Shown: one piece after another, positions 34,996-47,387 of the stretch
How the letters are laid out: each line of letters begins with the position of its first letter
How positions within the stretch are numbered: position 1 is the stretch's first letter
Assembly (NCBI GenBank): GCA_005406025.1
Contig: BGZK01000540.1
Coordinates: 62,001-126,000, forward strand
Direction: 5' to 3'
Source of the DNA: Eumeta japonica
Taxonomy: Eukaryota > Arthropoda > Insecta > Lepidoptera > Psychidae
DNA length: 64,000 bases
Made by a program: the position numbers and the translations under genes
Notes under the pieces: model-generated
The model's input: only the letters and a program-made list of their open reading frames with translations
What the model was told of the DNA's origin: nothing
Database searches by the model: none

Positions 34996-37829
34996 GTTTT
35001 GATAAATATTACAGTACTGCACCAAACCTATCTCATTTAAAAGTATTAAATGCACGCAATAAACACATTCACTCTAACTGAAATGTATTTATAATATTTA
35101 AAGGAAAATAAAAAGAAAATCAAATTTAATCACATAGGCTGAAATGCCAAACCGCATAAACTAGGCCACAGGTAGACATCCCTTGACGTTTCATTACTTT
35201 CATATGTTATTGACAATCATTGTTTTAAAATATAATACAACCCTACAATGTTACCTACTAAGGGAATATATACATTAATTGAATGACATTTAAAATCATA
35301 ATCAACATAATGCTTAAAAGTTTTATTCCTCACAAAAATATAATCAATTCAAATGAATAAATGTTTTTTTTAATGCTTTAAAGGCATTATTATATTGTAA
35401 TCTTGGTGAGGTAATACTACATTATCTCACCAAGATCACAATTACCAAGATTATAGTTACTAATAATTTTACATTTGTAAATACTTGTTCAATTTGTTGT
35501 TAGACTTAATCGTTTTTTAAAAATTAAACATTTGGCCTCAATTTTCTTACTTGCACGATACAGTTTAAATATCCATTTTTCTGAGGATTCTAATGAACCT
35601 TTTTCAAAAAATAGGTTTTATCACGGTTTTTCTTTAGCAATACCTGTCTTACACAGCATGTATCTCGTTTTACACAAATATCATTTTATACGGATTATAA
35701 ATCTTATGATTAATTATTGGTTTTATTTTACATATAATAGCTATAATAAAAAATATTGCCATATGTGTTTTTATTGTTAATAAATTAATTATTACAAATG
35801 CTTGTCTGTGATACAGTGTTTATGGACATAGAGTTATTTTCGCATTTTATTATATAGCAATACGAGATCAACCTCCATTCGCGATGCGCTTGACCGCATA
35901 TGTACGTTGCTGTCATTTTATAAAACGTAAAAAATACTTTTATTGTGTGAACCATACTTATTTTATTGTCGTTCGCGCTTTTTGTTAAATCATCCAGTGA
36001 ATGAATACACACGGAAGTCGTGCCGGAGGCGAATCACTTGACGGAGGTCAGTTTAAGCTTATTTAGTTTCGCATTTACTCTCTTTATTTGGTTGCCGGTG
36101 CTTTTATGGCTCCAAGTTAATTATAAAGCTTGTAAAACGATATCTATTATAATGATACTGGTTTCAACTTATATGGAATGGCCTACATAACGTTTCAAAC
36201 TTATTGTGTTCATAGTTAATAATATGTGACAATACGATTTGTCAACAAAACACATAAATTTTTCATCAGAGTATTCAAACACTAGATATTTAAAAACCTA
36301 ATTTTCCGTCTGTGTCATAATGAAGTTACACACGACAGTAGCAATATTTCCAAATTATTTTTTATTCATGGTTTTGAAATATATTCTTAAAAAACTAAAC
36401 ACTTGTGATTATTGTGTTTTTAATTAAAATTATTAAAGAGACCATGTAAAACTAAAAAGTGGTAATGGTTGACTGGTCAGACCTTTGAATCACATGGTTT
36501 TTTATACTGACCACTGAAAAATTTACTAATCATAAGACTATTAAAAAAAATTATATTTTTATTATTTATTAATATTTCTAAGCTTTAATTAGTCTGTTAT
36601 CTATATCAAAACTACTTTGATGACAGCCATTGTTAACGGCCCTCGACCCACACTGATCTATTATCATAGACTTTATAACATAAACAACCCCCTCAATTTG
36701 AACTGAAAATTTAGTAGAAAGGTAGGTATTTCTTTGCATTAGAATGATAAGAATTTGACACAAACTCATAAATGAAACATAAACAAATTTAATGAAAAAT
36801 AAATTAATATTCAGAACGCTCACTAGTACAGATGCAATAATTAATGCAATTTCCTTTGCAGAAAAGGTAAAAACACAATCAAAAAACGTCAAATTCCTAA
36901 TACACAAAATATCAACAAAAAGTCAAACAATCATAGAACACACATATTTGCAGATCAAATTCATTCCATGGTAAAAAAACTCTGACAACTGTGTTTTCTA
37001 TTCATTTTTTGTTTTTCTAGTTTTGTACATACGAATAAAAAAAAATGAAACCCTCATAGAATCACTTGTATGTATGTCTGTCCATCTGTCAGCCAAATTG
37101 CTCTGATTCTACTGTACTGATTAAGTCAAAAAGTTGGATAGTATGTTTGTCTTCCAAATGTGGACATATAAATAAATTTTGAATGTGGGGGTCACTTTAT
37201 AAAAAAAAATTTGAAAATAGAAAAAATAGTTTTGTAAACTGTATGGTTAACATATTGTTTCAAATATACGCACATATATATATTATTATTATTATTTAAA
37301 CTCATACCTAAAAACATGGTAATTTATATTCATTACTATATTGATTTCATAAACTGTACAGATCATAATAAAACAAAATTACTGTAAGATGCTTTTTGTC
37401 TAAGAAATTTTAACCAAAATGATATTTTACTAAAATATTTTTTTTTGTAACATTTGTGAATTCTTTCACTCCAGTGCGATATGAGTGGATAAAATATTTT
37501 ATTTCCATTCACTTTCTCTTGTAAAGTATTCTTAAAAGAAATCACATAAGAAAACAATTAAGTAATACTACTAAGCTGAAGTTGGCACCACTGCATTTAC
37601 TTCTATGTAGTTCTAGTTGCACATTTTCTAGTGATTTCTGTGAAGCACGTCCTATTGATGGATATGACAATTTTTTTTTCAATCATAAAAAGACCGCCAT
37701 AAGTTCGCATTTGTGATGGTGAGATACTGTATGAATAATAAATGTAATATGGAATACACTGTATGTTTTATACAACTTGTAAATAAAGCATAACATTTAT
37801 TTTACTTTTCAAAATGTTGTACTTTACAT
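34996..37829. other. region 5' of AP-3 sigma; no gene seen
   Basis: It should contain the AP-3 sigma promoter and 5' untranslated exon(s), but no core promoter element could be assigned. 35985-36050 is somewhat GC-richer. A 109-codon minus-strand frame at 36578-36907 is hydrophobic and AT-driven, and is not supported. Confidence 0.4.
35399..35437. repeat. imperfect inverted repeat (hairpin)
   Basis: AATCTTGGTGAGGTAAT and ATTATCTCACCAAGATC pair at all but about two positions around a five-base loop. A third partial ACCAAGATTA copy follows at about 35447. Confidence 0.7.
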
Positions 37830-38240
37830 TTTAAAAAAAGCTCTTCTGGGTCCTGTCAAATCTCAAAACCTTCATGAACTTTTTTATATTTTAATTATGA
37901 AAAATAATGAATTCGGTTGGTGTGCAAAATGGGTGACAAGTTCATCTTTTAGGAAGCCAAGAAAGATATTTTAATTTCAACATGTGGAGAAACATTTTCA
38001 TGATGAAAAATAATGCAACTACTTTTATATCCAGGGAGCAGGTTTTTCTTGTTATTATAAAAATCTAACCACTGTTTGTTTCTTGTCACAATATCACAAA
38101 CAGTATTCAAATGCCTGTTATTGTAGTTTGTTATATTTTCTTGCACCAATTTAAAAGAGCTTTCTTCGGAAAGGGTTTCGTTGACAATACTTTTTTAACT
38201 TTTAAGTATCAATCTCCAATTTTTGGATTTAGCTCATACG
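37830..38240 (-). pseudogene. decayed mariner-like transposase
   Basis: The minus strand reads VTRNKQWLDFYNNKKNLLPG, then SSCIIFHHENVSPHVEIK and ELVTH, which follow the mariner order VTGDEKW ... HHDN..SPH ... LVTHPPYSPDL. An ELNPKIGD piece lies upstream. The catalytic HHDN Asp position is now Glu, stops and shifts interrupt the frame, and the segment between the first and second catalytic blocks appears to be deleted. Family assignment is by motif order only. Confidence 0.45.
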
Positions 38241-38259
38241 AATGCACAATTAACCTTGA

Positions 38260-39000
38260 ATCTGCTTATTAGTGCATTAATGTTCCTCAAGTAGCTTATC
38301 AAACACCATTTAGTTAGTAATAGCAGTTGAAGCATGAACTTCACGACTCTCGTCATTGAACAAAACATGATTGCTGATGGAAAGCCTCGGAACTGCTCGA
38401 AAACCTCTGGCTTCGACAAGATGGTTTTGCTCATATCTGTCTCCAAATTTGCCATCTGGCTTTGTCGAATTCTTACTTGATCGTCTCTTCATTACCTAGG
38501 CGTTGTATCTATCAATTCGATCCAAAGTAACCGGCAAATTATTGTTCCTCAAGGTTTCACTGCCCCATTCTGAGTTACAACAATCTCGGCTCATCATTAC
38601 CGTTTTGTGGTGAATTACTCTAACATTGTTCTAAAATTGATTGATATGACTTTTAAATGTCTTCTTAAATAATCTCCATTTCTTCAACAACTCATCAATG
38701 AATACCATATCGCTTTCCATCTTCACTATATTATTGGTGATGAACTTACAAATTTGTTACCACCGTGAGGTAATATAGCTTTTTTCTGGTAGTAGAACAA
38801 TTTACCAGACTGGTGAATTGTTGTGTCCTCGATCTGTCTTCGAACTTCAAAAATCACTCTATTGATGCAATCATCATATGAGGAGTTTTTGTAACAGTCA
38901 TCAGTATGAAAAATCCACTACGGATACTTTAAATAAATTAGAATTTCTTCCACATCGCTCGGAGTTAATCAACTCTCATGAAACCCCTCACGGTTGACAG
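38260..39000 (-). pseudogene. decayed protein-coding remnant of unknown family
   Basis: Minus-strand pieces look protein-like but break repeatedly: SSYDDCINRVIFEVRRQIED, SGKLFYYQKKAILPHGG, then MESDMVFIDELLKKWRLFKK and KPDGKFGDRYEQNHLVEARG. They run in order from about 38900 to 38310 in shifting frames. I do not recognise the family. A transposon or retroposed gene is likely. Confidence 0.3.
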
Positions 39001-39639
39001 TGAAGATTAGTAACTCTGATGGATGTAAATCTTCTGAATTTTTGTTATTTCATGTCTGTCGTGTTTGGTGTTCTTTTGTGAAATATCCAAAGGCTAATGA
39101 TATCCTTCTTGTGATATTCCCTTATGTAACACAAATAGAAACAAAAAATTCAAAACCTGTTTGAATCTAATAAAACTATCAAAAAACTCCAACTCGCCAT
39201 TCTAATGCTTTTTTTGTGATTTGTTCAGGTATCAAAAGTATTTTATTTACCTGTTGATCATAGAATATTTATTGCAACAAATTGAAATTAATCTCTGAAC
39301 AGAACCTTTCGAGCACAGTCAAGAATTTCTATTAGCATTCACATTGACACAAAAACTTATTATCAGCATAGCTAAAGATCATAGAATACAACAGACTAGG
39401 TGCTATGGAGAATATACTGTGGACGTTAGCCTGTATGAGCACCTGATGATCTTCAAACATGAGTATAAGGCTTCAAGTCACAATGGTGTTATGACTGAAA
39501 ATGTAGATGTAAGAAGAATATTGATATTTGATAATCTTTAGAACTTTAATTTGCTATATTCGAAGGTTCAACTTCAGAAGTGTTGAATACTTCCAGAGAT
39601 CCATAGACCCATCACACCTATACATGATGTATATTTGTT

Positions 39640-42140
39640 GTTATTGAGGATTATCACCCCCTGTCTCAGGTGACCACTTACAACCTTCAGAACAAGTCGT
39701 CTTCAGCATTGTGGATCACATTCACCTGCTCCGGCTAGCCACACAAAAGACTGAGGAGCACAATATTTAGCATTTGCGATCTATTAAAAGTCGATTATTA
39801 TTCTGAAACCTGAGCAGTGTTTTGTCTTGTCAATTGTACCACATTGGTACTATATCTAAGTATGAGAGATTTCTCTATAAAATTGCTAGTGTCAGGTTAA
39901 GCACAGAACTTTAATCTAAACCTGATCCAATTGTGGAAAGATGTGAGGCAGGGAAATGTCATATCTCCAAAACTCTTTGTCGCATTATTGGAAAATGTTT
40001 TTGAGACGCAAAAGACCAACCACAACAAATCTGTGAAAAGGCTTCAACACCATGAATCACATACATGCACTCCCATAATTTATACAAAGGATCGAAGAGC
40101 TAAATACGAGCATTATGAAAAGGCTTTTCATTCTAAAGAAAACTGGCAGATAATGCAGTTGCATCAGCAATGTCATTTTAATGTTGAGATGTTTGAGTGA
40201 GAAGCGCTATAAGCTAGTTGCAGTGTGAGAGACAGGATATGTCAGCAGCTGTCTGCATCTGAGAATGTCGCGGAGCTGATGCGAGTCAAAATTATGGAGT
40301 AATTATTTTCAGCTGTACAATACCATATTTTTTAAACTTTTCGCTATATATCGCCCCTATTTTCGAAAATCGAGTTTTCACCAGATTTTGTAGTGTTAGA
40401 ATCCTAGGAATCTATATCGCGGACAGGCGTGCGCGCATACGCGCGTGTGTATGTGTGTATAAACCTTTCATAACTTTTGAGCGGATTAACCGATCGAAAT
40501 GCAGCTTGCGACATTTGAAAGGAGTCCATTTATATTAGACTTCCTGAAATATTGAACCAGTGTAGTCCTATAGGTTGTGAGGAATCTCAAAAATAAGGTT
40601 TTCGGGAAAATGTTTATTTGAAATAACTTTGTCTACTGTAATATATGTATAGATTGTCATAAATTGCATAATAATTGGTTGATTCGTTTAAAAGATATCT
40701 TTAAATAAAATTTTTATAAAGATTTTTTTTTCAATTTTTTGAAAATTGCTCTACCAATAAATTCCAAATTCTATCCAGTGGTTCCTAATAAACAATATTG
40801 ATAGTTGCAAATTTTATCAAAATCATTTAATTTTTAATATCAGTCATTTTCTCTGTCAATTCTGCTCATGATCAAGGTTCTGTTATTGATGTTAATTCTG
40901 GTACCATTGTCCAGGTCCCGGTTCAGATATTCGAATAGCGGTCTTGATAGTAATTTTGGTTTTTTTGGCCATGGATGTAATAACAGATTACAATTTTCAC
41001 TATTTATACATTTTTTACATAAAAGGTCGTCTTAATATGTAACATAATATATTATTATTATATCGTATTTGAAAACATAATCTATCTCTATACTGAATTT
41101 GATTATAACTGTTCAGCCATTAGCATATGACAAACATCCATACAAACATTCTTTTACACTCTTTTGTGTTATGAATACCCTATAACTATCTACAAACGAT
41201 TCCGCTTTGAATGGCCAAGTCCCAATTACAATCCGTCAACTTTCCAAGAAATATCTATACAAACATACTTTTACACTATTGATGACAGACATAACAATTG
41301 ACAATTTGCACTTCGTTAAACTGAAAAAAGAGCATATGATAATAAGAGAGTGTACTACTATATTTGAACCAAAAATAAGACAAACTTTGGCTAATGAAAC
41401 ATTATCAACCTAAAGATGTGCTATCTTAAGTTCCTGTTAAAATTGCCAAAATAACAAATATTGAAAATAAAATAATTGAATAGAAGTTTATACACGTAAG
41501 TCAGAATGTATAATTAAATATTCTGCCTTTGAAAAAAAAAAACTTCAGTGTGACTCAGATACACATTTTATTAAATTTTTTGCAAAATAATTTTGCATGC
41601 ACTTGACAAAGTTTAGATCACGACTAAATAATGTGGCTTATTTATTTTTGCATTCGGTAAATATTAAAAAATATATAAAAATTTGGAAATGCCTCAAGGA
41701 TATTTTTTTCCCTAAAAAAATTGCATCTTTAAAAATGTAACGGTTGATTTATCCCTACTACCTGCGAGGCAGGTCTGCAGTTCTGTGTTTGGGTGTTATA
41801 AGACAGGTATTGGACAAGTTTTCAGTGTGCCTCAAATAACTACTCAAAAAATGTCTACCACCTCTCAGATTATATGATCTCTATTAAGCTGAACACAGTT
41901 CAGGAAACTATGAGCAACGTCAGGTCAAAAACCTTTGAAGAATGCATGACGTTGCCAGTGATTATAATTAGTAGCCAGAAATGATCCCTTGGTCCTATTA
42001 GCTATCTAAGAGATGGTAAATCTATTCGTTCTAGTTTTATTTACATTCTAGAATGAATCAATCCATAGAAGGATAGGAGTAAGCAACGTAACTTATATAA
42101 TCAACAAGTTGAAGTTGCAGAGAGTAGGCCGCTAGTGAAG
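39640..42140 (+). pseudogene. decayed RTE-clade LINE (reverse transcriptase remnants)
   Basis: Three ordered plus-strand islands match RTE reverse transcriptases. DHIHLLRLATQKTEEHNI near 39713 corresponds to the block before the catalytic core. VRQGNVISPKLFVALLENVF near 39943 is the RTE-typical QGDVISPKLF motif. RRIGVSNVTYIINKLKLQRV near 42067 is the C-terminal domain. Stops and frameshifts separate them, and the catalytic ADD box was not found in the AT-rich stretch between 40300 and 41700. The element is long dead. Its outer limits are uncertain. Confidence 0.65.
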
Positions 42141-42156
42141 AGAAGTTGGACTATCT

Positions 42157-42280
42157 GCGGGCCTAGCATGACTCCCTAGAGAAAGGTCTCTCTATAAGAC
42201 TGTCCTTTTCGTTCATTACGTTGCATGAGAAGGACAATCTCATAGAAAGACGCTTCTCTAGGGCGTCGTGCTAGGCCCGC
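42157..42280. mobile_element. foldback element (about 58-bp imperfect arms)
   Basis: GCGGGCCTAGCATGACTCCC at 42157 pairs with GGGCGTCGTGCTAGGCCCGC ending at 42280. The pairing continues through CTAGAGAAAG..TCTCTCTATAAGA and TGTCCTT, leaving a loop of about 10 bases. Such a near-complete hairpin is typical of a miniature foldback element. It lies immediately 3' of the RTE remnant. No target-site duplication is visible. Confidence 0.75.
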
Positions 42281-43687
42281 TTGTAAAAATTTGAGGGCCA
42301 GCATCGATGCCAGCTATAGTATAGAAAATTGTGGAAATTCTAGAGAGGCTTTATCCAATGGCCGAATCGGATGATTCAAATATGCGTGTGACATATTCAG
42401 TCGAAAATAGCCACTATATTTTTAGAACATTCAAGGTGTTGTGTCATCGAGGCCGTCTTGTGATGCATTTAAATGCATTGCAACTAGAAATAATCGTATA
42501 TATCTTTATTTTTAGACCCTTCATATTATACTGCAGAGGGCGTGCGGCGCGCCTTCGCTCTATTTTTATGCTGTTGACGCATGCGCGAAGCCGGAAGAGC
42601 GCGATTCGTGCGTCAGCGGTTCTGTAGACAAAGCTGTGAAACTAAATTATATGTGTGAACGATACATAAATACATTTACATGGTGGTGGTGAATATTTAT
42701 AAAAGTCATTATACAAATCATAACTAATATAGATTTCACCACAATCACATCGCATATAGTCTAATAATATATAGGTCTATATTATAAAGGATTGTTATCT
42801 TTTATTTAACCATATAGATACGAATTAAAGGTAATTTTTGATTTTTTTTTTGATATTATAATCGCAGGCAATAATCCAAAAATTAAAAATGAAACTTGCT
42901 GCAGACAATAGATTTGTCTAGTAATGATGTGTAATTTTGCACATAGAAAATAATAACAATAAATCGCTAAAAAAAATAAGATAAAATAAACCTTATAACT
43001 GGATAAATACAAAAGAATCTTCCAATTCCGCGATAGTCTTATTCCTCGGTTAAAATTGATTAAAGAATAAAGTACCCGGACAACCGAACTTCGCTGAGAG
43101 TCTTTCAACATTCCCTTGAGAATATGATAACTTCCCACGGGTAAAGTTACTTGTGTTCATTTCCAACAATAATAGTTAAATACACAGTATGCATACGCAC
43201 TGGCGTAGCGCCATCTATCTAGTTTACATCGTTTATTAAATCCACCGCTACCTCGGCACTACAAGCAATAACAACAAATGAATACAATAACAAAATAGCA
43301 ACAATGCAATTGCTTCTTACTTCTACGAGATGGCGCTACAAACCTACGTTTAAAAATATGTATTTTTTGCAATTGCGTTTTTTCACGGTAGTCACCAAGC
43401 AGATAAACATGAAAAGCGAAACGTTATCAAAGTGTACCCACAGAACTATGGATTCCTGTGCCATGTTGCGTCAAAAGAATTCTTGGTTTTTTTATGGAAT
43501 GTACCTTGCTTATTTATTATCAATCACGTTAAGCGTTTGAAAATTCATACCAGGGTTCCGGAGTAATTTAAGAAAGTCGAAGATAACCTCAAAAAAATAC
43601 GTAGTGTTCTTTTCAGGTGTTTAAGTTTTTAGATTGCCGTAAGTATTTGACGCAGTAGGTCACTTTCAGACGTGTCTACTATAACGG
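42281..43687. other. non-coding stretch with short repeat motifs
   Basis: 42540-42620 is GC-rich and contains GCATGCGCGAAGCCGGAAGAG, similar to 855-890. GTAGCGCCATCT (43205-43216) and AGATGGCGCTAC (43328-43339) form a perfect 12-bp inverted pair. No supported gene. Confidence 0.4.
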
Positions 43688-44965
43688 TATGAGAGCTGCG
43701 GGCTACTATTTATGTGTCCGGAATATTAAAATGAAACGAACATCTATCATTTGACAAGGTCTTATTGCTTTTCAAAATATTCGCCATGATGATCGATGCA
43801 CTTTTGCATGCGCTGAAACCAATTTTTATAGCACTTTTTCCGTTCTGATTGAGGTATCTCCGAAATTTGCATTTTGAACGCATCAATGTCTTCTTCGCGG
43901 ATCATAAAACTTTGACCAGGTAATTTATTCTTCACCATTGGGAATAAATATTTAGGTGCCAAATCGAGGCTGTAGGGCGGATGACCTGTCCATTCGATTT
44001 TTTGACCTTGCAAAAGCCGGGTTGTTGCGGCCGACGTGTGACAGCTAGCATTGTCATGATGAAGAATGATTCTGTGTTGTCGGTCGTTCTTTCTTATTTC
44101 TTTAAAGACTTCTGGCAAGCAAATGGTCGTGTACCACTCAGAATTAATCTTTTACGATTCTTTAGTGGCATTGTAACCACATGTCCATTTATACAAAAAA
44201 ACGGCAACCATTTGTTTCAAAGTGCTTTTGGAACGAATCACTTTTGTTGGGTTCGGCTCATGTTGGAACACCCACACAATTTACTGTTATTTAGTTTCGG
44301 AGTCATGCGCATAGATCCAAGATTCATCACCTATGTAGATATTAAAATAGCTTTTGACGCACCTTGATTGTATTTTCTTTTCATTTCTTTGCACCAATCG
44401 ACACGGACCTGCTTTTCATTAATGCTCAAGTTGTGCGGAGTCCAACGCCAACAAATGTTTTTTGCAGCCAAATTGTCGTGTAATACCTTATGTATGCTCG
44501 TCATACTTATTCCCAGGGACGCCTTAATCTCGCGATATGTAACATGACGATCTTGCATCATTAGTTCCCGCACAGCATCGATATTTTGTGGTACAACAAC
44601 CGATTTAGGGCGACCTTCTTTAAATTCGTCCGTGAGCATAGAGCACCTACTATTAAACTGACTAAACCCGTGGCACAGTGGTTTTCTATGGTGCTTCATC
44701 CCTAAAAGCCTAAGTGAGTCGATCGATGTATGGTTTTTGAGTTAGCTCACGCCGAAAATCGTAATAAATCATCGCACGAAAATTTTCATGAGTTAAATCC
44801 ACTGTGATAAAGACACGCAATTTTTAAAATAGTAAAACAATTGGCAGTTACATGAAACAAACTGTATCCTACAGCCAAGGAGTTCCATTTTTAAATGTTG
44901 TAATTATTTTTTAATTATTGTTCTGTATGTGGCCAGTTCCGAAAACATAAATAGCAGCCCTCATA
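43688..44965 (-). mobile_element. mariner-family transposon, about 1.28 kb
   Basis: Imperfect terminal inverted repeats, TATGAG..GGCTACTATTTATGTGTCCGGA at 43688-43722 and the complement TCCGAAAACATAAATAGCAG to 44965, bracket a decayed minus-strand transposase. The length fits mariner elements. The right repeat lacks about five bases present in the left. Confidence 0.8.
43762..44699 (-). pseudogene. mariner transposase pseudogene
   Basis: Two readable parts flank a damaged middle. Residues from 44699 to about 44331 give the N-terminal helix-turn-helix region (REIKASLGISMTSIHKVLHD) and the WTPHNLS motif. The middle (44330-44119) reads DESWIYAHD and QQSTVWVF pieces with stops and shifts. 44118-43762 gives EVFKEIRKNDRQHRIILHHD, GHPPYSLDLAP and a C terminus with WFQRMQKCIDHHGEYFEKQ. 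The third catalytic Asp of the DD34D triad, expected just after LAP, is missing through a short in-frame loss. The gene cannot be active. Confidence 0.88.
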
Positions 44966-45534
44966 TCGTATAGCATTATAATGTGGTATGGTACTTATGG
45001 AGTCACCGCAAAATGCAGCCTTATGCACTTACTGCAGAACCATTGCAAATATTGTTGACCAGCGTGCTTACTCCTTAGTTAATTAGCGGGTGATTGGTTC
45101 TGATTGTACTTTAATTACGATATGAACCCAACGAGAGTGTTCAATCACGATGTGTCATTACTTTAGGTATTTCGGCAGCGTGCACGGGTCACCTTCTAAT
45201 TTATTTATTGTCATAGACATAACTTTTTCGTATGTTCGTTACCATACGAATCGTGTTCAGCTCCCGAAACTTGAACTTCTGTATTACCTGATTGATTGAT
45301 AAATTGATTGTCACAACACTACTACATTGAGACTGTCATCCGCCATTTTAAGAAACCGTGAAATGAGGAACTATTAAAGTGTCGCATTGAATCCCCAGTT
45401 CAGAATTTGTATTTCTCTGGTGATTGCGTGATGTAATTGAAGATGATTTTGATCTTGACGCATGGTATTCTTTAGTACCATCCGTGCGCATTCTCCTTTT
45501 AAACGAAATTGTTAGATCATTTTACGAGACACCA

Positions 45535-45765
45535 ATATAACACGTGTATATAAATGTAGATCTACACATATATGAGCGAAATACCGCTGACTGATTGACT
45601 GACTGACTAATCACGAGATCTCCGAAACTGTAGGTCCGATTGACTTGAAATTTGGTATAGTCACTCTTTTCGGGACGTAGGCGTTCAATAAGAACGGACT
45701 GCACGCAGATCCTATGCAAAAAAGAAATATTTACGCGGGCCGAGCCGCGGGCAAAAGCTAGTGTA
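45535..45765 (+). repeat. family D repeat, copy 2
   Basis: GACTAATCACGAGATCTCCG, GTCCGATTGACTTGAAATTT and CTTTTCGGGACGTAGGCG match 20775-20870. It ends in CGCGGGCCGAGCCGCGGGCA and AAAGCTAGTGTATGTATATA, a tail common to insect repeats. Confidence 0.75.
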
Positions 45766-46953
45766 TGTATATACAACAATCGCTCATTAAAAGTTGTAAG
45801 ATAAACCGACTCCCGCCTTACTCTCGACAACACGAGCGACAGCAATCATTTACTTCCGCACGGCTCGGACGGTGCAATAATGTATTCAAGCCAACCTACA
45901 ATATTTTTACGTGCGTACCGTGTTTATCTCACCTAGTTATTTTTAGTATAATGCAATCTAATTGGCTCGTTTAGAAGATTTGGATTTGAGACGCGTGCGC
46001 ATACAGAAGACGAATCTCACGCGCGTGCAGCTACATAGTGCGTTTTTATTTTCGTGTAGGATGGATTCATTTTACACCAAACCATAAAAAGTATAATTAT
46101 AACCATACAATAGTATCAGCGGTTCTGTAGACCGTAAGCAGCATGCGGGACCTTGATTTGTTCTAATATTAAATTATATTTTTATTTAGATTAATGTCAG
46201 TTCATTAATAATAGAGTAGAGGTGAGTGCTCTATCACTGGCGAACATGGCTGTGCATATTAATTTTAGATATATAAAAAGATTCTGTTATGTTCAAATGT
46301 ATACAAACAGAAATAAACACAGTTCGAATATGTTCTAATAAATCTAATTAGACAGTTGGCGACATGAAAAACAATCCGAAACTTGACTGTTGTTGGTTGT
46401 GTTTAGATTGGGCTAATATCTGCCACACTGACTGGCCAAAACAACTGCCACATTGGCAGCACCACAGCGCAATTCTCGTACCATACCGAGCTGGAACCGA
46501 TTTGGAGTTTTTAGTTTAATTCCAAAACTATGGAACTATCTTTACTTCCACTTCTGTTCTCGTACCGAACTAAACGTTTTTGACGTGACAACGTCTTAAA
46601 TTAGGTTGCGGCTGGGAGTCACTTATGAAAAAGTGTAACGCTCGGTAACGTAACGATGAGTCACCGAACGAGAGAGCCCGCCGAATGCCTTGCGTCTCTC
46701 TCCCACTCAACTATGATCGGTCTGCCGCGCGCGCAGCACTAGAGATTAGTGCAAGCTTGCAAATGTATTGCAAGTTATTGTATGTATATAAATACGTATG
46801 TATGTGTAAAGGTAAAAATAAAATTTTGTTAATATGAAATTCAGTGCGAGATTCTTTGTATAAATTAATGTTTTAAATATAATTCTTTGTATAAATAAAT
46901 GTTTTAAATTGTTACTATTATTTCATCCTTCTTCCTACTATACGAATGAATAT

Positions 46954-47324
46954 TCACATTAAAATGATTTTACCATTCAAAGTCGTTGTCACGTAAAACT
47001 TTCGCCCGTATACCGACTTTACAGGCAACCAAATTTTCTTTCCTTTTCTCATCGTGATCGGTTTAGGCGATTCGACAGCGATCTCAGAACCGTCGCTAGG
47101 GGTCTCGATCGAAACCACGACAGAAGCAGAAGTATAAGTTCACGTGTCGATTGGATTATCATTTATCACATACATGAAGATGAAAGAATACATCGTAAAG
47201 GTACGAGCGTAAAGAACAAGTCACACCACTATTTCTCAACGAGTAAAAGGGCTCGAAGCGCGTTTGGGCCATCACGAAACAAAGTTCGAAATTAATATTA
47301 GAAAAGATACGTACCCTTCATTAC

Positions 47325-47387
<63 letters not shown>

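Noticed and set aside
36578..36907. A 109-codon hydrophobic minus-strand frame upstream of AP-3 sigma
   Set aside because: The composition follows AT-rich DNA, there is no start context or motif, and it is not in frame with exon 1.
42331..42627. A 98-codon plus-strand frame after the foldback element
   Set aside because: No domain, mixed composition, and it crosses a repeat module; not enough to call a gene.
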